Source: Hyphomicrobiales bacterium (GTDB lineage: Bacteria > Pseudomonadota > Alphaproteobacteria > Rhizobiales > Rhizobiaceae). From it: DNA of 64,000 nt. The stretch is from contig UBMI01000015.1 of NCBI GenBank assembly GCA_900466475.1, positions 1 through 64,000 on the forward strand, written 5' to 3'. The notes under the pieces were generated by a model. The model had not been told where the DNA came from, did no database searches, and was given only the letters and a program-made list of their open reading frames with translations. The stretch's first letter is position 1; the number at the start of each line of letters is the position of its first letter. The position numbers and the translations under genes were made by a program. This document shows positions 48,854 through 56,314 of the stretch, piece by piece.

Positions 48854-49678
48854 TTACAGATTCCAGACTTTCGGCACAGGCGCTCCGTTGCGCAAGGCGG
48901 AAATGACCGGGATCAGGATTTTTCTCAGCGCAAAACCATCGGCTGCCGCAAGGCGCACGACGATCTTGTCGCTCCAGGCACTCGCTCCGCCCATATGTCC
49001 GTCCAGCAGCGGCCGCACCTTGGCGAGATAGGGTTCGGACATCGGCCCTGCGTAAAGCACCGTCGCAAAGGCCACCTGCCCGCCGAGCACCGCCTGCTCT
49101 GCAGCAAGCAGCGCCACCGCATCGGAAAGGCGCAGTTCCTCGGCATGAACAAGCTGGCCCGAGCGGCGGATGCGCCAGCGGTCGCGAAACAGCCCCGTCT
49201 CCATCGTTTCGCCCATGGCGGTGCGGCCGAGCAGGATGGCTTCGACAGCAAGGAACTCGGCGCTGTCATCGAGATCGACATCCAGCCGGCGAAACAGCGA
49301 GGCACGATCGAAAAGAATGGTCTCCTGCGGCAGCCAGTCGACGCGGGCGCCCGGTCCGACCGCGATCTGTGTCGTCACCTCTGCCGTTCCGGCCGATGCC
49401 TTGTAGATCTTCTCGCAGGCTTGCGTCGTCACATCGATGCGCGTACCCGCTCCAGCCGATATACTCCAGTTCATCCGGTCGCCGCCGGTCAGCCCGCCGG
49501 CCGTATTGATGATGACGGCCTCCATCGAGGCATCGAACGTATCCGGCAGGCGGATCTTTGCCGCACCTTCCTGATAAAGCTCTTGAATCCGCGTACGCCC
49601 GCCCTGGACCTTGGCGGCGAGATGCCCGCGTCCTTCCGCTCTTTGCGGTCTCGTGATGCCCGCCGCCGCACCTGTCAT
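48854..49678 (-). CDS. ureD: Urease accessory protein UreD
   Basis: A 274-residue UreD. AAKIRLPDTFDASMEAVIIN, TAGGLTGGDRMNWSI and LLPQETILFDRASL-like sequences are typical (DWLPQETILFDRASLFRRLDV). It binds apo-urease and, with UreF and UreG, guides nickel into the active site. ATG 49678 follows GGGGGTGGC; the frame open to 49858 covers a region of little coding character. 176 bases separate it from urtE. Confidence 0.95.
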   Translation of the reverse strand: MTGAAAGITRPQRAEGRGHLAAKVQGGRTRIQELYQEGAAKIRLPDTFDASMEAVIINTAGGLTGGDRMNWSISAGAGTRIDVTTQACEKIYKASAGTAEVTTQIAVGPGARVDWLPQETILFDRASLFRRLDVDLDDSAEFLAVEAILLGRTAMGETMETGLFRDRWRIRRSGQLVHAEELRLSDAVALLAAEQAVLGGQVAFATVLYAGPMSEPYLAKVRPLLDGHMGGASAWSDKIVVRLAAADGFALRKILIPVISALRNGAPVPKVWNL

Positions 49679-49854
49679 GCCACCCCCGTGCAGAAGCCAT
49701 CCTGTCTGGCAACTTGCGTTGAATGTCTCTGTTGATTGCAACAAAGCAAGTCCCGTGCCGCTTTCCGAAGGCCCATGCCCCCACGGGCCATAGGGATGAC
49801 GCGCAAGGCATCTGCCGCAAAATGCGGCATCTGCCAGCGCGATCGCCAGAGAGG

Positions 49855-50550
49855 TCATACAGTGAGATGGCGGCGCGCTTCCGGCGTATCCAGCGTTTCG
49901 GCAAGGCCCTCATGCACGATCTCGCCGCGGTCCATGATGTAGACGTAGTCGGCAAGCTCGCGGCAGAAGTCGAGATACTGCTCGACGAGCAGGATCGCCA
50001 TGCCGGTGGAATCGCGGAGATAACGGATCGCCCGGCCGATATCCTTGATGATCGATGGCTGGATGCCCTCGGTCGGCTCGTCGAGCACCAGGATCTTCGG
50101 CCGCGTGACCATGGCGCGTCCGATCGCCAACTGCTGCTGTTGCCCGCCCGAGAGATCACCGCCGCGACGCGACAACATCGACTTCAGCACCGGGAAGAGA
50201 CTGAAGATATCGTCGGGGATGTTGCGGTCGCGGCGGCCAAGCGGAGCAAAGCCGGTTTCGAGGTTTTCCTTCACCGTCAGCAGCGGGAAGATTTCACGCC
50301 CCTGCGGCACATAGCCGATGCCCTGCTTGGCACGGGCAAAGGGCGGCAGGCCGTTCAGCTTCGCATCGTTGAAGGTAATGGTTCCCGCCGATATCGGATG
50401 CTGGCCGGTGACTGCGCGCAAGAGCGAACTCTTGCCCACGCCATTGCGCCCGAGCACACAGGTGATCTTGCCCATCTCGGCCTTGATCGAGATGCCGCGC
50501 AACGCCTGGGCCGCGCCATAATGAAGATTTGCGTTTTCGACTGTCAGCAT
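49855..50550 (-). CDS. urtE: Urea ABC transporter ATP-binding protein UrtE
   Basis: A 231-residue ATPase (LivF-like). Walker A GRNGVGKSS, signature LSGGQQQQLAIGRAM, Walker B LVLDEPTEGIQPSI. It powers UrtBC together with UrtD. I take the ATG at 50550 (MLTVENANLHYG), the family start; 50562 is four codons longer. Confidence 0.95.
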   Translation of the reverse strand: MLTVENANLHYGAAQALRGISIKAEMGKITCVLGRNGVGKSSLLRAVTGQHPISAGTITFNDAKLNGLPPFARAKQGIGYVPQGREIFPLLTVKENLETGFAPLGRRDRNIPDDIFSLFPVLKSMLSRRGGDLSGGQQQQLAIGRAMVTRPKILVLDEPTEGIQPSIIKDIGRAIRYLRDSTGMAILLVEQYLDFCRELADYVYIMDRGEIVHEGLAETLDTPEARRHLTV

Positions 50551-50568
50551 CCGTTCACCCATTCCCCA

Positions 50569-51087
50569 TCAGTTCATCAGCGTACGCCTCAGCACCTGCA
50601 AGGCGTTTTCCTGTTCTTTCGTTTTCTCGCCACCGACGGCGGCCACGTCCTCGGCAATGCCGATGAGTTGCTGACGCTCCTGCATGTCGAGCGCCTGCAG
50701 CCACAGGTCGCGGAAGCGGCGGATCGGGTCTTCGGGGCTGATGGCGTTCTTGGACGCCCATTCGCCGAAAACCAGCACCTCTTCCATGTCGCCCGGCCGG
50801 ATGATGCCGTGCATTCGATCGCGCACGACATCCTTCGCCGCGTCGAAATACATCGGCTTCTCCTTGGCGAGGCAGAAGAAGAAGGCCACTGCCGCAATCG
50901 CCGGATCGGCAATCGAAGCGAGCGGTGCCACCGCTGCCTGCTTGCGGAACTTTCCGCGCTTGTAGGCGCCCCGCATGCGCTCGACGGAATCGATAATCTC
51001 GCTTCCTGCCTCACGCATCATTTTCAAACGCCAATACCAGACGGCCGCGCCGCCGATCGCCATGACCAGAATTCCGAGAAAAGCCAT
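50569..51087 (-). CDS. Uncharacterised membrane-anchored protein between urtD and urtE
   Basis: A 172-residue protein: one N-terminal membrane helix (AFLGILVMAIGGAAVWYW), then a soluble helical region. LASIADPAIAAVAFFFCLAK and the terminal AEDVAAVGGEKTKEQENAL vaguely resemble TerB/DjlA-like helical domains; this is a weak guess. The gene lies inside the urea importer operon, 75 bases after urtD and about 20 before urtE. A role in urea transport is only suggested by position. Confidence 0.8.
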   Translation of the reverse strand: MAFLGILVMAIGGAAVWYWRLKMMREAGSEIIDSVERMRGAYKRGKFRKQAAVAPLASIADPAIAAVAFFFCLAKEKPMYFDAAKDVVRDRMHGIIRPGDMEEVLVFGEWASKNAISPEDPIRRFRDLWLQALDMQERQQLIGIAEDVAAVGGEKTKEQENALQVLRRTLMN

Positions 51088-51162
51088 TATGAAACCCCAC
51101 CGTAAAAACCGCTCGTTTTAGAGCGCCTTCTCCTGTCAGGTTCAAGCCTAGAAGTTGCATTT

Positions 51163-51918
51163 TTAGCGACCCAGATAGTTCTCGATCACCTTCGGATCGT
51201 TGCTGACGAAGTCGATCGATCCCTCGGCCAGCACCGAGCCTTCCGCAAGGCAGGTCACCTTCACACCGAGATCGCGAATGAAGCCCATATCGTGCTCCAC
51301 GACGACGACAGACCGCGTCTTGGCGATATCCTTGAGCAGGATTGCCGTTTCCGCTGTCTCGGCATCGGTCATGCCTGCCACGGGCTCATCGACAAGTAAC
51401 AGCTTCGGCTCCTGCGCGAGAAGCATGCCGATCTCGAGCCACTGCTTCTGACCATGCGAAAGGTTGGCCGCAAGCTCATCTCGGCGATGCGTCAGGCGCA
51501 CCGTTTCCAGGATCTCATCGATACGATCCTTGTCTTCACCGGACAGGCGATAGAAGAGCGTCGAAAACACCGTGCGCCGGCGGTTGAGCGCCAGTTCCAG
51601 ATTGTCCCAGACCGTATGGCTTTCGAAGACCGTCGGCTTCTGGAATTTGCGGCCGATGCCAAGCTGGGCGATATCGGCCTCGTCCTTCTTGGTGAGATCG
51701 ATCGTGCCGTTGAAGAACACCTCACCCTCATCCGGCCGGGTCTTGCCGGTGATGATGTCCATCATCGTCGTCTTGCCGGCGCCGTTCGGGCCGATGATCG
51801 CCCGGAGTTCGCCGGGTTCGATGACGATGGAGAGCGAGTTGAGTGCCTTGAACCCGTCGAAGGAGACCGAGACACCGTTAAGATAGAGCACGCTGTTGGG
51901 TTTGACGTCGGGGATCAT
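51163..51918 (-). CDS. urtD: Urea ABC transporter ATP-binding protein UrtD
   Basis: A 251-residue ATPase (LivG-like). Walker A GPNGAGKTT, a signature in LSHGQKQWLEIGMLLAQ (LSHGQ, normal for UrtD), Walker B LLLVDEPVAGMTD. Directly follows urtC (three bases). Works with UrtE in the heteromeric ATPase. Confidence 0.95.
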   Translation of the reverse strand: MIPDVKPNSVLYLNGVSVSFDGFKALNSLSIVIEPGELRAIIGPNGAGKTTMMDIITGKTRPDEGEVFFNGTIDLTKKDEADIAQLGIGRKFQKPTVFESHTVWDNLELALNRRRTVFSTLFYRLSGEDKDRIDEILETVRLTHRRDELAANLSHGQKQWLEIGMLLAQEPKLLLVDEPVAGMTDAETAETAILLKDIAKTRSVVVVEHDMGFIRDLGVKVTCLAEGSVLAEGSIDFVSNDPKVIENYLGR

Positions 51919-51921
51919 GGT

Positions 51922-53085
51922 CTACTCCGCAGCCTGGATTTTTGCTTCGACGCCCTCTTCGGCGGCGACAGGCGTCACGCCGTTCGAGGCCGGCTTCCGC
52001 TTGCCGAGATACTGGGCGATCGTGCCGACGATGCCCTTCGGCAGGAACAGCGTGACAAGCACGAAGAGGCCGCCGAGCGCAAAAAGCCAGTAATCGGGGA
52101 AGAGGCCGGTGAAGATCGTCTTGCCGCCGTTGACGAGGATGGCGCCGATGATCGGCCCGATCAGCGTCGCGCGCCCGCCGACGGCCGTCCAGATGACGAC
52201 TTCGATGGAGTTGGCCGGCGCGAATTCGCCGGGATTGATGATGCCGACCTGCGGTACATAGAGAGCGCCGGCAATGCCCGCCATCATCGCCGAGACGACG
52301 AAGGTGAAGAGCTTGAAATGCTCGACGCGGTAACCGAGGAAGCGGGTGCGGCTTTCCGCATCACGCACGCCGACCAGCACCTTGCCGAATTTCGAGCGCA
52401 CGATCGCCGAGGCAATCATCAGCGAGAGCGCAAGGAAGATCGCGGTCGCCGCAAAGAGCGTGGCACGCGTGCTATCCGCCTGCACATTGAAGCCGAGGAT
52501 TTCCTTGAAATCGGTCATGCCGTTATTGCCGCCGAAGCCCATGTCGTTGCGGAAGAAGGCAAGCAGCAGCGCGTAGGTCATGGCCTGGGTGATGATCGAG
52601 AGGTAGACGCCGTTGACCCTGCTGCGGAAGGCAAACCAGCCGAAGACGAAGGCAAGCAGGCCGGGTACGAGCAGCACCATCAGCGCCGCAAACCAGAACT
52701 GGTCGAAGCCGTGCCAGAACCAGGGCAGCTCCTTCCAGTTCAGGAACACCATGAAGTCGGGGAGGACAGGATCGCCATAGACGCCGCGCGGGCCGATCTG
52801 CCGCATCAGATACATGCCCATCGCATAACCGCCGAGCGCGAAGAACGCGCCATGCCCGAGCGAGAGAATGCCGCAAAAGCCCCAGACAAGATCGAGCGCC
52901 AGCGCCAGCAGCGCATAGGTCAGGTACTTGCCGAACAGGGCCATGATGTAGGTCGGCACATGCAGCGGATTGTCCGCCGACGTCGCCAGGTTGAGCACCG
53001 GCACGAGAACTGCGACCACCAGCAGGATGGCGATGGCAATGGAAATCCGGCGATCGAGAGACCGGAGAAGGAAGGCCGTAATCAT
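51922..53085 (-). CDS. urtC: Urea ABC transporter permease UrtC
   Basis: A 387-residue LivM-like permease with about nine to ten helices. YALLALALDLVWGFCGILSL and GHGAFFALGGYAMG carry the family motif. Overlaps the urtB stop by four bases (ATGA). C-terminal 40 residues are cytoplasmic. Confidence 0.95.
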   Translation of the reverse strand: MITAFLLRSLDRRISIAIAILLVVAVLVPVLNLATSADNPLHVPTYIMALFGKYLTYALLALALDLVWGFCGILSLGHGAFFALGGYAMGMYLMRQIGPRGVYGDPVLPDFMVFLNWKELPWFWHGFDQFWFAALMVLLVPGLLAFVFGWFAFRSRVNGVYLSIITQAMTYALLLAFFRNDMGFGGNNGMTDFKEILGFNVQADSTRATLFAATAIFLALSLMIASAIVRSKFGKVLVGVRDAESRTRFLGYRVEHFKLFTFVVSAMMAGIAGALYVPQVGIINPGEFAPANSIEVVIWTAVGGRATLIGPIIGAILVNGGKTIFTGLFPDYWLFALGGLFVLVTLFLPKGIVGTIAQYLGKRKPASNGVTPVAAEEGVEAKIQAAE

Positions 53086-54701
53086 GCTTCCACCGCCCTT
53101 CCTTTGAGTGCGAAGAGCCCGCGCGGACGCTTCTGGATGAAGAGAATGATGAGGACGAGCACCAGGATCTTGCCGAGCACGGCGCCGGCGAAGGGCTCGA
53201 GGAATTTGTTGACGACACCGAGCGATAGCGCACCGACCAGCGTGCCCCAGAGATTGCCGACACCGCCGAAGACCACGACCATGAAACTGTCGATGATGTA
53301 GCTCTGGCCGAGGTTCGGCGAGACGTTGTCGATCTGCGAGAGCGCCACACCCGCCATACCGGCAATGCCGGAACCGAGCGCGAAGGTGAAGGCATCGACC
53401 CAGCCGGTGCGGATACCCATGGATGAGGCCATGCGCCGGTTCTGGGTGACGGCACGCATCTGCAGGCCGAAGGCGGAGCGCTTCAGGAGCATCAGCAGCG
53501 CCACGAAGACGGCCATAGAGAAGACGATGATCCAGAGACGGTTCCAGGTGATCGACAAGCCACCGAATTCGAAAGCACCCGACATCCAGCTCGGATTGCG
53601 TACTTCGCGGTTGGTCGGACCAAAGGCCGTACGCACCGCCTGCTGCAGGATCAGCGAGACGCCCCAGGTGGCGAGCAGCGTCTCCAGCGGTCGGCCATAG
53701 AGGTAGCGGATGACGACGCGCTCGATGATGAGACCGACGAAACCGGTGAAGATAAATGCGGCAGGCACGGCGAAGGCCAGCGAATAGTCGGCCATGCCGG
53801 GAAAACTCGCAGCGATATATTCCTGCACGACATAGGTCGTGTAGGCGCCGATCATCACCATCTCGCCATGCGCCATGTTGATGACGCCCATGACGCCGAA
53901 GGTGATGGCAAGGCCGATGGCCGCAAGCAGCAGCACCGAGCCGAGCGACAGCCCGTACCAGACATTCTGGACGATATTCCAGAGGGCCAGGCTGCGGTTG
54001 ATGGTGCTGATATGCGCCTGGATAGCAGGCTTGAGATCATCGGGAGCCGTCGCCAGCGCGGTGGTCAGGATGGTCAGCGCATCACGGCCGCCGCGCGCGG
54101 CAACCGTATCGATCGCCTGTCGCTTTTCATCGGCGCTCATATCGCTCTTCAGCACCATGACGGCGCGGGCCGCTTCCATCGTGCTCTTGATCTCGGCATC
54201 CTTTTCGTCGGCCAAAGCGGAATTCAAGAGGTCGAGATTGGCCGGATCGGCATCCTTCAAAAGCCCCTGGGCAGCCGCGAGACGGGCGCCGCGATCGGGG
54301 CTCAGGAGCGTCATCTGGCTCGTCATCGTGCCGATGAGCGTGCGCAGCGAATTGTTGATCTTCACCTTCGACATCGTATCGGGATCGATGTCGGCAACGG
54401 CTTCGCCGGTGAGTGGATCGGAATAGGTCGGCTCATCATCCGTGCCGCCCTGAACGAGCACAGGACCGCCCTCGTCGGAATTCACATAGAGCAGGCCGTC
54501 GCTCAGCTCCTGCAATATCTGGCTGACATGTGCATCCTTGGAAGCGACGAGCGCCTTGATGGCCGCTTCACGCTCCGGAAAGCCGCCAACGCCAAGCGCA
54601 TCGACAAGAGCGTGGACATCATCCTGGGCCTTCAGACCAGCCGTCAGTCCTGTCAGTGTCAGGCAAACAGTCAAAAGAAAGATCTTGATGGCGCGATACA
54701 T
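53082..54701 (-). CDS. urtB: Urea ABC transporter permease UrtB
   Basis: A 539-residue protein. The C-terminal 290 residues are the LivH-like permease (SLGSVLLLAAIGLAITFGVM, VINMAHGEMVMIGAY, GGVGNLWGTLVGALSLG). The N-terminal 240 residues start with a signal peptide (IFLLTVCLTLTGLTAGLKAQ) and form a helical, probably HEAT-like periplasmic region; this extension is common in UrtB of proteobacteria and absent from LivH. Confidence 0.95.
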   Translation of the reverse strand: MYRAIKIFLLTVCLTLTGLTAGLKAQDDVHALVDALGVGGFPEREAAIKALVASKDAHVSQILQELSDGLLYVNSDEGGPVLVQGGTDDEPTYSDPLTGEAVADIDPDTMSKVKINNSLRTLIGTMTSQMTLLSPDRGARLAAAQGLLKDADPANLDLLNSALADEKDAEIKSTMEAARAVMVLKSDMSADEKRQAIDTVAARGGRDALTILTTALATAPDDLKPAIQAHISTINRSLALWNIVQNVWYGLSLGSVLLLAAIGLAITFGVMGVINMAHGEMVMIGAYTTYVVQEYIAASFPGMADYSLAFAVPAAFIFTGFVGLIIERVVIRYLYGRPLETLLATWGVSLILQQAVRTAFGPTNREVRNPSWMSGAFEFGGLSITWNRLWIIVFSMAVFVALLMLLKRSAFGLQMRAVTQNRRMASSMGIRTGWVDAFTFALGSGIAGMAGVALSQIDNVSPNLGQSYIIDSFMVVVFGGVGNLWGTLVGALSLGVVNKFLEPFAGAVLGKILVLVLIILFIQKRPRGLFALKGRAVEA

Positions 54702-54744
54702 CGGCTTTCCCGCCTAAATTATCATGGCAACCGCTGGGACGAAG

Positions 54745-54775
54745 CTTCCGCCCGGATCTGAAGTCCGGACGGAAG
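54745..54775 (-). other. Intercistronic hairpin between urtA and urtB
   Basis: CTTCCG-C-CCGGA (54745-54756), loop TCTGAAG, TCCGG-A-CGGAAG (54764-54775): an 11-pair stem with one mismatch and no T tract, 28 bases past the urtA stop. Such hairpins often protect the mRNA of a highly made binding protein and lower read-through. Confidence 0.65.
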
Positions 54776-54803
54776 TCTTGTGGCTCATGTCGGACGGGCT
54801 AAC

Positions 54804-56096
54804 TCAGGAACCCTTGCCGCCGCACTTGCCGGTGGCAACGTTGAAGTTGCCGCAGTTCATCGGCTTGCGCCAATCGGAGATCAGGTCCTTGGAGTCCGGC
54901 AGGAAGTCGGACCATTCGTCGCCGACGACCTCGGGGGTCTGCTGGACGATTTCAAACTGGCCGTTCGCCTGGATTTCACCGATCAGCACCGGCTTAGTGA
55001 TGTGGTGGTTCGGCATGACAGTCGCGGTACCGCCGGAGAGGTTCGGAACGGAGACACCGATGATATGGTCGAGAACTGCATCCGTATCGGTCGTGCCGGC
55101 AGCTTCGACGGCCTTAACCCAGGCGTTGAAGCCGATATAGGCAGCTTCCATCGGGTCGTTGGTCACGCGCTTGTCGTTCTTCGTATAGGCGTGCCATTCC
55201 TTGATGAACTTCTTGTTGATCGGCGTATCGACCGATTCGAAGTAGTTCCAGGCAGCGAGATGGCCGACGAGCGGCTTGGTGTCGAGACCGGCAAGCTCTT
55301 CTTCGCCGACCGAGAAGGCGACGACAGGGATGTCGGTAGCCTTGACGCCCTGGTTGCCGAGTTCCTTGTAGAAGGGAACGTTGGCGTCGCCGTTGATGGT
55401 GGAGACGACGGCGGTCTTCTTGCCGGCAGCGCCGAATTCCTTGATCTTGGAAACTTCCGTCTGCCAATCGGAGAAGCCGAACGGCGTGTAGTTGATCAGG
55501 ATGTCTTCCTTCGGAATGCCCTTGGATTCGAGATAGGCTTCCAGGATCTTGTTGGTCGTGCGCGGATAGACATAGTCGGTGCCTTCAAGCACGAAGCGCT
55601 TCACGCCTTCGGTGTTCATCAGGTAGTCGACGGCCGGGATCGCCTGCTGGTTCGGAGCGGCACCCGTGTAGAAGATGTTACGCGAGGATTCTTCACCCTC
55701 GTACTGGACCGGGTAGAAGAGCAGCGAGTTCAGCTCTTCGAAAACCGGCAGCACCGACTTGCGCGAAGAGGAGGTCCAGCAACCGAAAACGGCCGCAACC
55801 TTGTCCTTCTCGATCAGCTCGCGTGCCTTTTCGGCAAAGAGCGGCCAGTCGGAAGCCGGATCAACAACGACGGCCTCGAGCTTCTTGCCGAGAAGGCCGC
55901 CCTTCTTGTTCTGCTCGTCGATGAGCATCAGCATGGCGTCTTTCAGCGTCGTTTCGGAAATCGCCATCGTGCCGGAAAGCGAGTGAAGAACGCCGACCTT
56001 GATCGTGTCGTCTGCAGCAACTGCGCCATGGAAGGCAGCCGATGCGGCCATGACCGCGCCGAGCGCTGCGCCCGTAATTGTGGATCTGAGATTCAT
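54804..56096 (-). CDS. urtA: Urea ABC transporter substrate-binding protein UrtA
   Basis: A 430-residue periplasmic urea-binding protein. Signal sequence in the first 27 residues (GAALGAVMAASAAFHGAVAA), then IKVGVLHSLSGTMAISETTL, FGCWTSSSRKSVLPVFEELN and FLEGTDYVYPRTTN-like sequence (FVLEGTDYVYPRTTNKILEA) typical of UrtA rather than LivK. It starts the urt-ure run, is divergent from the NCS1-kinase gene, and should be induced under nitrogen limitation. Confidence 0.96.
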   Translation of the reverse strand: MNLRSTITGAALGAVMAASAAFHGAVAADDTIKVGVLHSLSGTMAISETTLKDAMLMLIDEQNKKGGLLGKKLEAVVVDPASDWPLFAEKARELIEKDKVAAVFGCWTSSSRKSVLPVFEELNSLLFYPVQYEGEESSRNIFYTGAAPNQQAIPAVDYLMNTEGVKRFVLEGTDYVYPRTTNKILEAYLESKGIPKEDILINYTPFGFSDWQTEVSKIKEFGAAGKKTAVVSTINGDANVPFYKELGNQGVKATDIPVVAFSVGEEELAGLDTKPLVGHLAAWNYFESVDTPINKKFIKEWHAYTKNDKRVTNDPMEAAYIGFNAWVKAVEAAGTTDTDAVLDHIIGVSVPNLSGGTATVMPNHHITKPVLIGEIQANGQFEIVQQTPEVVGDEWSDFLPDSKDLISDWRKPMNCGNFNVATGKCGGKGS

Positions 56097-56314
56097 CTGG
56101 TTGAACTCCCCTCTTCTTGTTCCGCAACAGGCCGGAAACGGAGATTAACTGTTGCTTAAAGAACTATCGGGTGCTGCACCGCAAAACCGTATACGTCGAT
56201 TGACGTAGTCGACGGGGCGAAATGTGCAGCTTTGCGCTGCATCGCACTCTTAAGCCCCGGAATGATCCGTGTTACGAAAGCGTCACAAGGGGAACGAAAG
56301 CCTGAAGGAGCCGT
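56097..56314. promoter_or_regulatory. Divergent regulatory region urtA / NCS1-kinase with three palindromes
   Basis: 218 bases containing GGTGC-T-GCACC (56170-56180), CGTCGA-N9-TCGACG (56194-56214) and TGCAGC-N5-GCTGCA (56225-56241). The last resembles the NtrC site TGCACC-N5-GGTGCA with a symmetric change in each half. No clear sigma-54 GG-N10-GC element was found for urtA. Confidence 0.45.

Noticed and set aside
49679..49858. 60-residue N-terminal extension of UreD
   Set aside because: Not family-like, and ATG 49678 has a good GGGGG sequence upstream.
51454..53301. 615-codon plus-strand frame opposite urtC and urtD
   Set aside because: Arg/Glu/Asp-rich antisense shadow of two clear ABC genes.
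54780..56159. 459-codon plus-strand frame opposite urtA
   Set aside because: Antisense shadow; urtA has signal peptide and family motifs.
56097..56220. Sigma-54 promoter for urtA
   Set aside because: No convincing GG-N10-GC core on the minus strand.
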